Assembly: GCA_019639115.1 (NCBI GenBank)
Contig: JAHBSM010000013.1
Location: 21,001 to 85,000, forward strand
Length of the DNA: 64,000 bases
Source of the DNA: Acidobacteriota bacterium
Lineage (GTDB): Bacteria > Acidobacteriota > Blastocatellia > Pyrinomonadales > Pyrinomonadaceae
Reading direction: 5' to 3'
The notes below the pieces were generated by a model that was given only the letters and a program-made list of their open reading frames with translations, ran no database searches and had not been told where the DNA came from. The translations under genes and the position numbers were made by a program. This document shows positions 52,711 through 62,689 of this stretch, piece by piece. How positions within the stretch are numbered: position 1 is the first letter of the stretch; each line of letters begins with the position of its first letter.

Positions 52711-55074
52711 ATGGCATATTCAATCGAAACATTAGAGTTCGGCCTGCTTCTCGAACAGTTCGCATCGCTCGCCCAGACGCCCATGGGACGCTCGCTGATA
52801 CTGGCGAGCCGGCCGATGTCGGGCCGTCGCGAGCTCGATCGCGCGATCAACTGCGTCAGCGAAGCTATATCCCTCAGAGAGGAAAAACAGGTGTCGTGGT
52901 CATTCAGCGGACTAGAGGATCCGTCGGAGTCCATCAGTCTGCTCCGCGTATCCGACTCGATCCTCGCTGCAGCCGAGATAGCCGCGATCTCGCGCGTCGC
53001 AAGGCAGGCAATGTTCGCGCGTTCCGCCATTATGCCGGAATCCGATGCGGCACCGGCCCTGGCCGAGATAGTCGAAGCTCTGCCGGCCACGCTGCTCGCG
53101 ACCGTCGAAAGGATCGACCGTAAGTTATTGCCCGGCGGAGAGATAGACGATTCTGCGTCGCCCGAACTCGCGCGTATCCGAAGCGAGATCAATTCGCAGC
53201 GAGGTCGCATCACTCGTTCTCTCGAGTCGGCGATGCGTGCCGCTGGAACAGCGATACAGGACGAGATCGTCACCGTCCGCAATGACCGATACGTCATACC
53301 CGTAAAGACGGACCTGCGCGGCAAGGTCACGGGCGTGGCCCATGGATTCTCGTCCAGCGGGCAGACCGTTTACGTCGAGCCGCTCGAGACGATCGAAGCT
53401 AATAACGAACTCCAGAATCTGAAGGGCAAAGAGGAACGTGAGATCGCCCGCATACTCGCAGGCATGACGGATGAACTTCGCGGACTGCTGCCCGCGATCG
53501 TGGACGCGGTGTCGGCGATCGCCGAGCTCGATGCGATCGGCGCAAAGGCCGAATTCACTCGCCGCCGGTCTGCCGTTCTGCCCGAGATCTCGGACGACGG
53601 CGATCTCGAACTGGTGGACGCCAGGCATCCGCTGCTCGAAACAAATCTCAAGGCCGCCGGTTCCGAGGAGATCGTGCCCTCGAGCTTCGGATTGAGCAAA
53701 GAACGTTCGGCGATGATCATCTCCGGAGCCAACGCGGGCGGCAAAACGGTCGTATTGAAAACAGCCGGGCTGCTTGCCTTGATGGCCATTTCCGGGCTAC
53801 CGGTGACCGCGCGCTCGGCAAAAGTTCCCTTCTTCCGCTCGATCCTTGCGGACATCGGCGACCATCAATCATTGTCGGCAAATCTCTCGACCTTCTCATC
53901 GCATATGTCCAATATCGCGTCGATGATGAATGAATGCGAGCCACCGGCCCTGATATTGCTCGACGAAGCGGGCACCGGCACCGACCCTGAGGAAGGCTCT
54001 GCGCTCGGCGTCGCGATAGTAGATCAATTTCGCCGGCTCGGCGCCCACGTCATCGCCTCTACGCACTATCGCGGACTGAAGATCTATGCTGCCAACGACC
54101 CGTCGGTGATCAATGCCTCGGTTGAATTCGACGAAAGAACGCTCAGGCCAACGTACCGGCTGATGGTCGGCATCGCCGGCTCGTCGTCGGGTATCGAGAT
54201 AGCTCATCGGTTCGGGCTGCCGGACGAGGTCATAGCTGCCGCCCGCGACAATCTGGACGTCTCGGCTCAGGAGACCGAGGACTATCTGAAACGCCTTCAG
54301 AACGAAACTCGGATCGTGAGCGACCTCAGGACGGCGCTCGAAGAGGAACGGGAGGCCGTCGCGGTGAAATTCGCTTCGCTTGAGTCTGATGCAGAGAAGA
54401 ACGAACGCCGGCGAAAACGCGAGTTCGAGAACGCCTTGGCGCAGGCTCTCGACGACGTAGATCGACAGGCGAAGGCATTGATCTCGACCATCGATGACAA
54501 GATCCTGAAAAATCGGCTCGAAAAAGAACGACTTGAGCGAAAATCGCGGCTGAACAGTGCTGTGATGCGCCACATCGGCGGCACGGAGGGCACAAAGAAT
54601 GCGCCATCCGAGCGCGTCGATGCCTCAAAAGAGGTCGAGGTCGGCTCGCGCGTGATCACTCCGCTCGGCAAGGCCGGTGTCGTCGAAAAGATCGATCGAG
54701 GCTATGCTGAGGTACTGGTGGGCAATATCAGGCTTCGCGAAAAGATCAGCAACCTCGCCGTCTCAATCGAATCGGCGCCGGAAAAAGGCAAACGCCGACA
54801 GCCGCCACCCTCGATCGATTCGTCCGAGGCCGCTGCTGAATTGAATCTCATCGGCTACACGACCGCCGATGCGGAATACGAGCTGGATCGATTCATCGAC
54901 GAAGCCTATATGTCGCAAATGCCGCGGGTGCGAATGATTCACGGCTTTGGCACCGGCGCGCTAAAGAATTACGTACACCATTTTCTCAAGTCCAGCGACC
55001 TTGTCGAGCGGTTCGAGTTCGCAACGCCTGACAAAGGCGGCCACGGCGCTACGATCGCTGAGATAAAACTTTGA
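52711..55074 (+). CDS. mutS2: Endonuclease MutS2
   Basis: MutS-family ATPase that limits recombination or rescues collided ribosomes, depending on species. The 787-residue protein has the N-terminal MutS2 core (SIETLEFGLLLEQFASLAQTPMGRSL), the Walker A GANAGGKT (residues 339-346), LLDEAGTGTDPEEGSALG, a long coiled coil (about 510-630, EEEREAVAVKF ... ENALAQALDDVDRQA), and a C-terminal Smr domain (about 710-787). In Smr the usual LDLHG is LNLIGYT, while HGFGTGALKNYVH is intact. Length is normal. Confidence 0.95.
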   Translation: MAYSIETLEFGLLLEQFASLAQTPMGRSLILASRPMSGRRELDRAINCVSEAISLREEKQVSWSFSGLEDPSESISLLRVSDSILAAAEIAAISRVARQAMFARSAIMPESDAAPALAEIVEALPATLLATVERIDRKLLPGGEIDDSASPELARIRSEINSQRGRITRSLESAMRAAGTAIQDEIVTVRNDRYVIPVKTDLRGKVTGVAHGFSSSGQTVYVEPLETIEANNELQNLKGKEEREIARILAGMTDELRGLLPAIVDAVSAIAELDAIGAKAEFTRRRSAVLPEISDDGDLELVDARHPLLETNLKAAGSEEIVPSSFGLSKERSAMIISGANAGGKTVVLKTAGLLALMAISGLPVTARSAKVPFFRSILADIGDHQSLSANLSTFSSHMSNIASMMNECEPPALILLDEAGTGTDPEEGSALGVAIVDQFRRLGAHVIASTHYRGLKIYAANDPSVINASVEFDERTLRPTYRLMVGIAGSSSGIEIAHRFGLPDEVIAAARDNLDVSAQETEDYLKRLQNETRIVSDLRTALEEEREAVAVKFASLESDAEKNERRRKREFENALAQALDDVDRQAKALISTIDDKILKNRLEKERLERKSRLNSAVMRHIGGTEGTKNAPSERVDASKEVEVGSRVITPLGKAGVVEKIDRGYAEVLVGNIRLREKISNLAVSIESAPEKGKRRQPPPSIDSSEAAAELNLIGYTTADAEYELDRFIDEAYMSQMPRVRMIHGFGTGALKNYVHHFLKSSDLVERFEFATPDKGGHGATIAEIKL

Positions 55075-55159
55075 CCGTTGCCCGGCCATCAGGCCTGGAA
55101 ATTGGTGTATGATGTCGGCGCCGAACAAACTGTCGCCTAAAAGCGTAAAGGTGCAAGAT

Positions 55160-55648
55160 ATGTTCTGTCCGCGATGCTCGACCAGATACGATGACCAAGT
55201 GCAATACTGCCGTGCCTGCGGGCTGGCTTTGGACGAGGTTACAAAGATCGTGTCAGGCGACGGCACAGAAGCCGGCAAGGTTGTCAGCAAGCCCAATTAT
55301 ACGCTTATGCGTTTCGGGTTTGCTTTGTTTATCCTCGGCGTTTCGATCGCATTGTTGAACGCAGCAGTTAAGGATCTCGACCTCGTTCCCGAGATCTACG
55401 GCAAGGTCACGTTCATGCTGATGGTTTCAGCCGGTCTGCTTCTGATGGGGTCGTCGTTCCTCTTTCCGACGAGGACCTTTCGCCCGGCAAAAGGGCGAAC
55501 CGGGCCGGCAAGGCCGGTCTCGGCACCCGCTACCGGGCCGATGGGCGAACTGCCCGACGGAGCTCGATCCTTGAACGACCTGGCCACGTCCGGCCTTAAC
55601 GACAGCGTCCCATCGGTGGTCGAGAATACAACGCGAAAGCTTAAGTAA
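55160..55648 (+). CDS. Zinc-ribbon membrane protein, unknown
   Basis: A 162-residue protein starting with a zinc ribbon (MFCPRCSTRYDDQVQYCRACGLAL; C-x2-C ... C-x2-C), followed by two membrane helices (about residues 50-75 and 88-112, LMRFGFALFILGVSIALLN and VTFMLMVSAGLLLMGSSFLF) and a Pro/Gly/Arg-rich tail. Zinc-ribbon plus two-TM proteins of this type are widespread and uncharacterised. The ATG at 55160 is preferred because AAAGGTG lies just before it; an in-frame ATG at 55109 adds an uncharged lead. It ends seven bases from the converging rimO gene. Confidence 0.78.
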   Translation: MFCPRCSTRYDDQVQYCRACGLALDEVTKIVSGDGTEAGKVVSKPNYTLMRFGFALFILGVSIALLNAAVKDLDLVPEIYGKVTFMLMVSAGLLLMGSSFLFPTRTFRPAKGRTGPARPVSAPATGPMGELPDGARSLNDLATSGLNDSVPSVVENTTRKLK

Positions 55649-55655
55649 AAGCCGA

Positions 55656-57026
55656 CTAGCCGACGATCTCGCCTACAAGGTCGTAATCGTGTGCTTCGGT
55701 GATGCGCACGTCGTAGATATTGCCGATGACCGGTTCAAATCCGTCCGGCATATCGTTGATCAGGATATATCCGTCTATCTCCTGTGCCTGTGACGGCAGC
55801 CGCCCCTGGAACAACAGATCCGACTCCTGCGACAGGCCTTCGAACATGACACGGAACGTCTTGCCGACCTTTGCGCGGTTCAGGTCGCGGCTGATCCTCG
55901 CCTGTTCTTTCATTAAAAGATCGCGGCGCTTTTTCGCTACTTTTGGATCAACCTTGTTAGGGAGATCGAACGCGGGCGTGCCTTCTTCGTCGGAATAGGT
56001 AAAAACACCGACGTTGTCGAACCGGCAGTTGCGCACGAATGTGAGCAGCTCCTCAAAGTCCTCGTCCGTCTCGCCCGGGAAACCGGTAATGAACGTCGTG
56101 CGTATCGCGATTCCCGGAACCGATCCGCGGACCCGGGCGATCAGCCGCTCGAGGCTCTCGCGTGTGCCGCCGCGTTTCATCAGTTTTAGAACGTCTCGCG
56201 ATGCGTGCTGGAGCGGCATATCCAGATACTTCACGGCCTTGTCCGTTTCGGCTATCGCCGCCAGGAATGCAGGCGAGATATGTGTCGGGAACGCATACAT
56301 CGGCCTGATCCATTCGATGCCGTCTATCTCGCCAAGCGCTCTTATCAGCGCGGCAAGAGCATCGGTCTCGCCCAGGTCTTCGCCATAGCGTGATGAATCC
56401 TGAGCGATAAGCACGATTTCTTTGACGCCGTCCTTGGCGAGCGCCCGAGCCTCCTCGATGATCGACCCGAATCGCCTCGATCTGAACGAGCCTCGCATCG
56501 ACGGGATCGAACAAAATGCACATGGTCGATCGCAGCCCTCCGCGATCTTGACGAAAGCAGTGTGTCCCTGCGTCGCACGCATCCGCGGCGTGTATTCGTC
56601 GTACAGATATGTCGCGCTCTTGTTGCCGATGGGAGTGATGGTCAGCTCGGACGCGTCAAACTCTTCGTCGGCTGCCTTGAGTATATCGGCCACTTGGGAC
56701 GTGCCGATAAAAGCATCGACCTCAGGCAGCTCGGCGACCAACTCGTCCCTGTATCGCTCGACCAGACAGCCCGCGACGATCACTCTCGACACCTCGCCGT
56801 TGGATTTTAGTCGAGTAGCCTCGAGTATCGCGTCGATCGATTCCTGTTTTGCCGATTCGATGAATCCGCAGGTGTTGACCACGACCGTATCAGCCGCGGC
56901 GGCATCGTTCGTTATCTCGTATCCGCCTTCGGCAAGCGTGCCCATCATCACCTCGCTGTCAACGAGATTCTTGGGGCAGCCGAGACTGACGAACCCGACC
57001 TTCTTTCTGACGGCAGAGACAGCCAT
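55656..57026 (-). CDS. rimO: Ribosomal protein S12 methylthiotransferase
   Basis: Radical SAM enzyme that methylthiolates an Asp of ribosomal protein S12. The 456-residue protein has the MTTase domain (VGFVSLGCPKNLVDSEVMMG, VVNTCGFIESAKQESIDAI, VAGCLVERYRDEL), the radical SAM Cys cluster (AEGCDRPCAFCSIPSMRGSFRSR) and the C-terminal TRAM domain (QEIDGYILINDMPDG ... HDYDLVGE). SLGCPKN and GFIES are RimO-specific compared with MiaB. The start ATG at 57024-57026 has GGAGG two bases before it (short spacing); in-frame upstream codons up to 57179 are not typical of RimO. Confidence 0.95.
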   Translation of the reverse strand: MAVSAVRKKVGFVSLGCPKNLVDSEVMMGTLAEGGYEITNDAAAADTVVVNTCGFIESAKQESIDAILEATRLKSNGEVSRVIVAGCLVERYRDELVAELPEVDAFIGTSQVADILKAADEEFDASELTITPIGNKSATYLYDEYTPRMRATQGHTAFVKIAEGCDRPCAFCSIPSMRGSFRSRRFGSIIEEARALAKDGVKEIVLIAQDSSRYGEDLGETDALAALIRALGEIDGIEWIRPMYAFPTHISPAFLAAIAETDKAVKYLDMPLQHASRDVLKLMKRGGTRESLERLIARVRGSVPGIAIRTTFITGFPGETDEDFEELLTFVRNCRFDNVGVFTYSDEEGTPAFDLPNKVDPKVAKKRRDLLMKEQARISRDLNRAKVGKTFRVMFEGLSQESDLLFQGRLPSQAQEIDGYILINDMPDGFEPVIGNIYDVRITEAHDYDLVGEIVG

Positions 57027-57193
57027 AACCTCCAGTTTAACCCTTTGAACTGCCGTTGCCATAGCAAGCAAACAGTGGCTCGAGGAATTGCGATGTAAGG
57101 TTTCGACGAAAAATTCAATATCGTTGAAAGCAGAATGTGTTAATGTTGGCGGGTCGTAAACGGCCGGGTTCCCTCGCAAACGGAGAAAAGTAA

Positions 57194-58663
57194 ATGAACG
57201 ACTGGACGATCATGGTCTATATGGCCGGAGATAACAATCTAAGTGACGATATGATCACGCAGCTTAACGGCATCGATATGGGCATCAGGCACACGATGGA
57301 GCACGGGTCACCGAAACCTGCGACACCAACGAAGATATCGGTGCTGGCGGAGTACGACGGCGAGCATCCGTTGGCGGCCACCCGACGGATAGATTTCACT
57401 TACAACGGACCCGGGCACAAGCCGATCGAGCACGCTTACAAGCTAACTTTGGCAGAAGACAATCGGCCGGTCAGCGAAAAGATCGCCGAGTTCATCAAGT
57501 ATTCGGTCAGATTGCATCCTGCAGATCACTATGCACTTGTAATATCTGGGCACGCGGACGGATTCCAGGGACGAACTTTACTATTGGACGAGAACCCGCC
57601 TGGAGTTGAAACAGTTCGGCAAGTTGCAACATCGATCCGCAAAGCGATAGACGACACGGCCATCTCGGGCGGCAAGCTCGACGTGATCGGATTCGATGCG
57701 TGCGTGATGAATTCGCTGGAGGTCGTGTATGAATTCAAGCATCTGGCCAAAGTCTGGATCGGATCCGAAGGCAGCACGCCTAACTATTCGTGGGACTATT
57801 TCGGCATCGCGTCCGAGATCTATGGCCGCGACATCTCGACGCTGACCGGTGCCGATCTCGGAAAGATCGTAGTTGAAAAGACGTTGAATTACCATAGCGA
57901 CTATGCGTTCCAGGGACGCTCGGTCGATATCGCGGCTATCGACCTGACTAAGATCGACACATTAGTGGCCGATATGGAAAGTTCGATCGATGACCTGCAG
58001 GGTCTTTTTACGCTCGGGATCAAAGAACCCGCCGACCTCACGAACCTTCTCACGGACGTGCATTGGCGAGCACAGTCATTCATGCAGGATCAAAATGTCG
58101 ATATCTGCGACTATTTCGAGCTGCTCGGCGGATCGCTGAAGCGATCATCTATGTATGCCCGCAACCAGCAGGAGATCAACGCTATCGAGCGGGCGTGTCA
58201 GACTATAGCGAACTCGGCGGCGGGAGCAGTGATCGTTCAGGGCGTCACCGGCGGGGATTATCAGTTCGCACGCGGCCTCTCGATCTATATGCCGTGGACG
58301 TATCTCGGCCTCGCGATGTCGATGGCGAACTATCGCAAGCTCAGATTTGTGGGCACCACCCAGATCGGCGGCGTATGGTTCGTGTTGATCCTGATCCAAA
58401 CGCTCCTGATCAGCCGGGGCGACATAGCGACCGTCGCTGCCATCTACGGCATCCTTTCTGAATCGTTCCCGGTCGGTCTTGCGCCGATGAAGACGGACTC
58501 AAAGACCCTGGATATAAGCTTTGAGAAAGTGCTGGAGCCGCTAATATCGAAGTTGAGTGACGCTGTTGGCGGCGTTCGCGACAATCCGCCGCGGACCAAA
58601 GGCGACATACTGCGTGAGTATTTTGGGCGCATCCGGAATTATCTTCCGCATTTGAAGCCCTGA
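57194..58663 (+). CDS. Clostripain-like C11 family cysteine peptidase
   Basis: A 489-residue clan CD cysteine peptidase homologue. WTIMVYMAGDNNLSDDM opens the C11 domain; the catalytic dyad is His 120 in YALVISGHADGFQG and Cys 170 in DVIGFDACVMNSLEVVYE, followed by GSEGSTPNYSWDY, all family hallmarks. No signal peptide is visible, so it may be cytosolic. ACGGAGAAAAG lies before the ATG. It sits next to a TPR-CHAT protein, also clan CD, with a 53-base gap, and both face an ECF sigma/anti-sigma pair. Activation by calcium or by cleavage cannot be judged from sequence. Confidence 0.9.
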   Translation: MNDWTIMVYMAGDNNLSDDMITQLNGIDMGIRHTMEHGSPKPATPTKISVLAEYDGEHPLAATRRIDFTYNGPGHKPIEHAYKLTLAEDNRPVSEKIAEFIKYSVRLHPADHYALVISGHADGFQGRTLLLDENPPGVETVRQVATSIRKAIDDTAISGGKLDVIGFDACVMNSLEVVYEFKHLAKVWIGSEGSTPNYSWDYFGIASEIYGRDISTLTGADLGKIVVEKTLNYHSDYAFQGRSVDIAAIDLTKIDTLVADMESSIDDLQGLFTLGIKEPADLTNLLTDVHWRAQSFMQDQNVDICDYFELLGGSLKRSSMYARNQQEINAIERACQTIANSAAGAVIVQGVTGGDYQFARGLSIYMPWTYLGLAMSMANYRKLRFVGTTQIGGVWFVLILIQTLLISRGDIATVAAIYGILSESFPVGLAPMKTDSKTLDISFEKVLEPLISKLSDAVGGVRDNPPRTKGDILREYFGRIRNYLPHLKP

Positions 58664-58716
58664 CGAATAAATGGCGACAGACGCACGGTTTCGGGTTATA
58701 TTGTTTCGAGACCGTT

Positions 58717-61700
58717 GTGATCAGTCCGTATGCGAACCCAAGACGGCCGAGGCAGCTTCCCATTTGGAAAGCTGCTTTTGCCGCTCTGATATTTTTAGCG
58801 CCGATATCGGCTCAAACGTCCGGATCCGGCAACGAGATCGAACGTCTGACCGCACTGTACGATCAGTGGACGCCCGAGTCATCTGAAGAATGCCTCACAC
58901 TTGCGTCGCACATCTCTGCATCTGCACACGCGGCGGGATCGCACGAGGACGAGCTAAGGGCGGCGGTTTGGCAGTCGCGCACGCTTCGAATGCTCGGCCG
59001 GCCGGTCGAGGCCGCAGCTCTGCTCAATTCCCTCTTGGATCATCCGACGCATCGAGATCTACCGCACGGAACCACAGCGGAAGCTCTAAGCGAACTGGCA
59101 CACATCTCGATCGACGCCGGTGACGGGAGAACCGCCGGACGCGTGATCGATCGCCTTCGAAAGCTGGATACGGGCTCAATTCCCGCAGCTGATCGAGCTT
59201 CGGTCGAAATGGCGTTCGCCGACCATTCGTATTACCTCAGGAACATAGACGATGCGTCCCGGCATGCGGCGGCTGCGGCGAATGCTGCCCGTGAAGCAAG
59301 GCTTCCGCGTATGGAATGCGAAGCTTTGAGGCACCTCGGCTATTCGCTGATGACCGCGAGCAGATATCTCGACGGGCTAAAAACCCTGGAGCAAGCCCTT
59401 GAATTGGCTATCAGTTCGGGCGATCGACGCGGCACGGCTCTTACGCGTATCGCGATAGGCCATATTCTGACGACGATCGACCGTAAACAGCAGGCGTTCG
59501 AGGCATACTCAGCAGCCGAATCTATGATGGCCGACGGTCTCGACGCGATCGAACATGCGCGTCTAGCGAACGGACTCGGGCATGTTTACGAAGAATACGG
59601 CGAACTCCGCATCGCACTTTCGTATCGGCAGCGAGCGGCCGAATATTTTAGGAAGGGCGGGCATCGTTTCGGCGAGCTCGCGACGCTGCCGAGCATCGGT
59701 AAGCTTTATTCTCAGCTCGGAGACAACGACGCGGCGGTCAAGGCATTTGCCGATGCGACAGCTCTTTCTTTCGAGCTCAAAGACCCTTTCACACGGGTCG
59801 TGATCGCCAAGGACCTGGGCGACCATTACTTCTCGGTCGGGTCGCTTGAACTGGCCCGGAGCAACTATCTCCGAGTGATGTCAGAGGCCTATCGGTTCGG
59901 GCTGATCCGCGACAAAGGCGCGGTGATGACGATGCTCGGGCGTATCGACCTCGCGCGAGGCCGGACGCGTTCGGCCCAAATTCGACTGGCCGAGGCCGCC
60001 CAAACGGCCCGTACGCTTCTCAATCCGATGGGCGAGTCCGACGCGCTCCATTTCGGGTCGATAGCGGCGACGCAGGCAGGCGATGCGAGTCTGGCTTTCG
60101 ATCTTGCCAAAAGGTCGGTCGAGATCACCGACGGATTGTACCTGGGTGTAGAGCGTGCAAATTTCCGGAGAAACTATGTTTCCGAGACATATGACCGCTA
60201 CACGAATCTCATCGATCTAACACTTGCCGGGTCGGATCCCGATGATATCCAAACGGCCGCGGAACAGGCACTTGCGGTCGCGGAACGCTTTAGAGCGAGG
60301 ACGCTTCTCGATCAAATGTTCACATCGGGAGCTCGCTCGCCCGCTGACGCCGATCCTGAGATCGTCAACGCCGAAGCCGAGGTCTCGGCCGCATTGAGGT
60401 CGGCCACCGATCGCCTCACTGATCTTAAAGCGTCAAACGCAGCAAGTAACGAACTCGATCGAGCGGAGAACGAGATCGCGGTGCTCCGCGACAGGTCGGA
60501 GCAGCTAAAGGCGAAGATACGACAGACGAGCCCGGTCTATGCTCAACTGAAGGATCCGTCGCCGTTTGACGCTCGGCAATTCCGGTCTGAGACGCTGGAC
60601 GAGAATGAAGTTCTGCTGGAATACGTGCTTGGGGCACGATCGAGCCATTTGATCGCCGTAAGCCGGGAATCGGTGCGGTCATACGAACTGCCGCCGCAGC
60701 AAGAGATCGATCGTCTTGTTTCGCGATCGCTGTCGCTGATGACCGATCGCGACATACACGACAGCGAGACGACCGCGTCATTTCAGCAGCGGATAGCCGA
60801 TCAGGATTTGGAATGGACGGCAAATACGACGCTGCTCTCAAAGATTCTCCTCGCTCCCGCAGCAGAGATGCTCGCAGGCAAGAGGCTCATCATCGTACCC
60901 GACGGCTCGCTCAGCGGCTTCCCGGTGCACGCCTTGCCGTCACCGGATCGGGCGTCAGGAGAAAAACCGCTAATTGTAACCAACGAGGTCATCTATCAGC
61001 CGTCGGCTTCAATACTGAAGTATCTGCGAAACAACCGGCCGAGCGGCGACGCGGCTGGAGCGACTGTCTTCGCCGATCCCATCACCGAGATAACTGATGA
61101 GCGGATCATACCGAACGCCAATGATCCCGAAACGGAGGCGGCCGCAGCCTACCGCCAGCCTAACTCCAAAGGCTCGTTCCCTAGGCTGCCCGGGAGCCGA
61201 AAAGAGGCCGAGACCATCGTCCGTATGCTCGGCGGTGCCGCAATCGACCGATTCATTGGATTCGACGCTGCGGTCGAGAACGTCAAAGTCGCGTCGCGCC
61301 GCTCCATACTGCACTTTGCGGTGCACGGGATGGTCGATGATCGAAATCCGGAATTATCCGGCCTGGCATTGACGAGTTACACCTCAAATGGCGAACCACG
61401 CTCGCCTGGAATGTTAAGATTGAACGACGTATATGACCTAGATCTAAAAGCGGACACCGTGATCCTGAGTGCGTGCGAGACGGGACGCGGCAAGGCTTTT
61501 CGCGGTGACGGTATCGTGGGGATGAATACCGCTTTTCTCCAGAGCGGGGCGCGTTCAGTCGTCTCGACCCTTTGGAAAGTGGATGACAACGCGACCGGAC
61601 GTCTGATGAGGGCTTTCTACGCCGAATTGTCGGGCGAAAAGCGGACCGCTGCTGCTTCGCTTCGCCAAGCTCAGATCACCATGATCGACGATCCGCTCAC

Positions 61701-61878
61701 GTCATCGCCGGTGTACTGGGCTGCGTTCGTTATAAACGGCGACCCGCAGACAAGGCTCCGAGGCGGAACGTCTATGCCGGGGCCCGTCGAGGTCCTCGCG
61801 ATCTTATCGGCATTGGCCCTGGTGGTCATCCGGCGGCCAAGAAAAGTGCCGCGTCTATTTTACGGTAAAAATGTATGA
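58717..61878 (+). CDS. TPR-CHAT domain protein
   Basis: A 1053-residue protein with a signal-like segment (about residues 14-35, LPIWKAAFAALIFLAPISAQ), about 400 residues of TPR-type helical repeats (e.g. RLANGLGHVYEEYGELRIALSYRQRAAEYF, MTMLGRIDLARGRTRSAQIRLAEAAQ), a linker, and a C-terminal CHAT caspase-like domain: LLEYVLGARSSHLIAVS, LIIVPDGSLSGFPVHAL, His 870 in LHFAVHGMVDDRNP, and Cys 920 in VILSACETGRGKAFRGDG. CHAT is a clan CD peptidase domain used in several bacterial immunity and death systems. A short C-terminal membrane segment (VEVLAILSALALVVIRR) may anchor it. It starts at GTG. Confidence 0.9.
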   Translation: MISPYANPRRPRQLPIWKAAFAALIFLAPISAQTSGSGNEIERLTALYDQWTPESSEECLTLASHISASAHAAGSHEDELRAAVWQSRTLRMLGRPVEAAALLNSLLDHPTHRDLPHGTTAEALSELAHISIDAGDGRTAGRVIDRLRKLDTGSIPAADRASVEMAFADHSYYLRNIDDASRHAAAAANAAREARLPRMECEALRHLGYSLMTASRYLDGLKTLEQALELAISSGDRRGTALTRIAIGHILTTIDRKQQAFEAYSAAESMMADGLDAIEHARLANGLGHVYEEYGELRIALSYRQRAAEYFRKGGHRFGELATLPSIGKLYSQLGDNDAAVKAFADATALSFELKDPFTRVVIAKDLGDHYFSVGSLELARSNYLRVMSEAYRFGLIRDKGAVMTMLGRIDLARGRTRSAQIRLAEAAQTARTLLNPMGESDALHFGSIAATQAGDASLAFDLAKRSVEITDGLYLGVERANFRRNYVSETYDRYTNLIDLTLAGSDPDDIQTAAEQALAVAERFRARTLLDQMFTSGARSPADADPEIVNAEAEVSAALRSATDRLTDLKASNAASNELDRAENEIAVLRDRSEQLKAKIRQTSPVYAQLKDPSPFDARQFRSETLDENEVLLEYVLGARSSHLIAVSRESVRSYELPPQQEIDRLVSRSLSLMTDRDIHDSETTASFQQRIADQDLEWTANTTLLSKILLAPAAEMLAGKRLIIVPDGSLSGFPVHALPSPDRASGEKPLIVTNEVIYQPSASILKYLRNNRPSGDAAGATVFADPITEITDERIIPNANDPETEAAAAYRQPNSKGSFPRLPGSRKEAETIVRMLGGAAIDRFIGFDAAVENVKVASRRSILHFAVHGMVDDRNPELSGLALTSYTSNGEPRSPGMLRLNDVYDLDLKADTVILSACETGRGKAFRGDGIVGMNTAFLQSGARSVVSTLWKVDDNATGRLMRAFYAELSGEKRTAAASLRQAQITMIDDPLTSSPVYWAAFVINGDPQTRLRGGTSMPGPVEVLAILSALALVVIRRPRKVPRLFYGKNV

Positions 61879-62643
61879 TGCGACCGGCCGGCCGTCGCTG
61901 CTAAGCTCGATGCGAGCCGAGCCCGGAGTGAGAAGTTCGCCCGGCAGAGTGACCTTTATATCGCTTGCCGTACCGTTCGGCGAGGCACGCAGCCCATCAA
62001 GCCTGAACGTCTTACCGCCCGCTGTTAATTCAAGAGAATAAACGACATCTGGCCCGGCTCCGGACGGCAACGCAAGTCCGAACCGCCGCGGGCCGGCCAT
62101 ACGTTCAATTGAAACGCCTCCGCTGTCTCCTCGAACGGCTCCTGGCGCCAACGCTATCAACGGGCCGCCATCAATATTCGTCACACCTGTCTGATTCATC
62201 GCCGCGTATTCGCGTTCGAGCGGAGAACGGCCGTCGCGAACCAACGCGAAATAGCCGATCATCAGGAGTAAAGCGGCAAAGACAGGGATCGCGAACGCCG
62301 GACGTAACAGCCTCTCAAAGAGACCGGATCGTGCCGGCACGATCGACGGTCGTGGTTCGACTTCAGCAGCGTTCTCTAACGCAAATCGACGAAGCATCAA
62401 ATTCTCTTCGATCTTGTCGTTTCGGCTCTCGCAGGCTATGAACGCAGCACGAAAGGCCTCGCGGTCCGCATCAGGAAGACGGCCATCGAGGTATTCTTCG
62501 ATCAATTCATCGGTAGCCCGCTCAAGCTCGGCAGCAAGATCTGCGTCGCCATCGATCAGGCGAAGGTCGATCACCTCGGCATCAGCCTCGGTCGCTCGCT
62601 CGAGAAGGTAATCCCTTATGTTCGTGTCGCTAAGTTTCTCCAT
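61855..62643 (-). CDS. Anti-sigma-like single-pass membrane protein
   Basis: A 262-residue protein, adjacent to an ECF sigma factor gene. Residues 1 to about 105 are acidic and helical (DAEVIDLRLIDGDADLAAELERATDELIEEYLDG), followed by a membrane helix (about 115-135, AFAIPVFAALLLMIGYFALV) and an extracytoplasmic beta-like domain ending VASYIFTVK. This arrangement (cytosolic sigma-binding part, one helix, outer sensor) fits an anti-sigma factor, though no zinc HxxxCxxC motif is present. The last 24 bases overlap the converging TPR-CHAT gene. ATG at 62641-62643 is preferred to the TTG just upstream. Confidence 0.72.
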   Translation of the reverse strand: MEKLSDTNIRDYLLERATEADAEVIDLRLIDGDADLAAELERATDELIEEYLDGRLPDADREAFRAAFIACESRNDKIEENLMLRRFALENAAEVEPRPSIVPARSGLFERLLRPAFAIPVFAALLLMIGYFALVRDGRSPLEREYAAMNQTGVTNIDGGPLIALAPGAVRGDSGGVSIERMAGPRRFGLALPSGAGPDVVYSLELTAGGKTFRLDGLRASPNGTASDIKVTLPGELLTPGSARIELSSDGRPVASYIFTVK

Positions 62644-62689
62644 CAAAACATTGCGCCGCCATTATTAATTGACAGAAATCGCTAAAACC

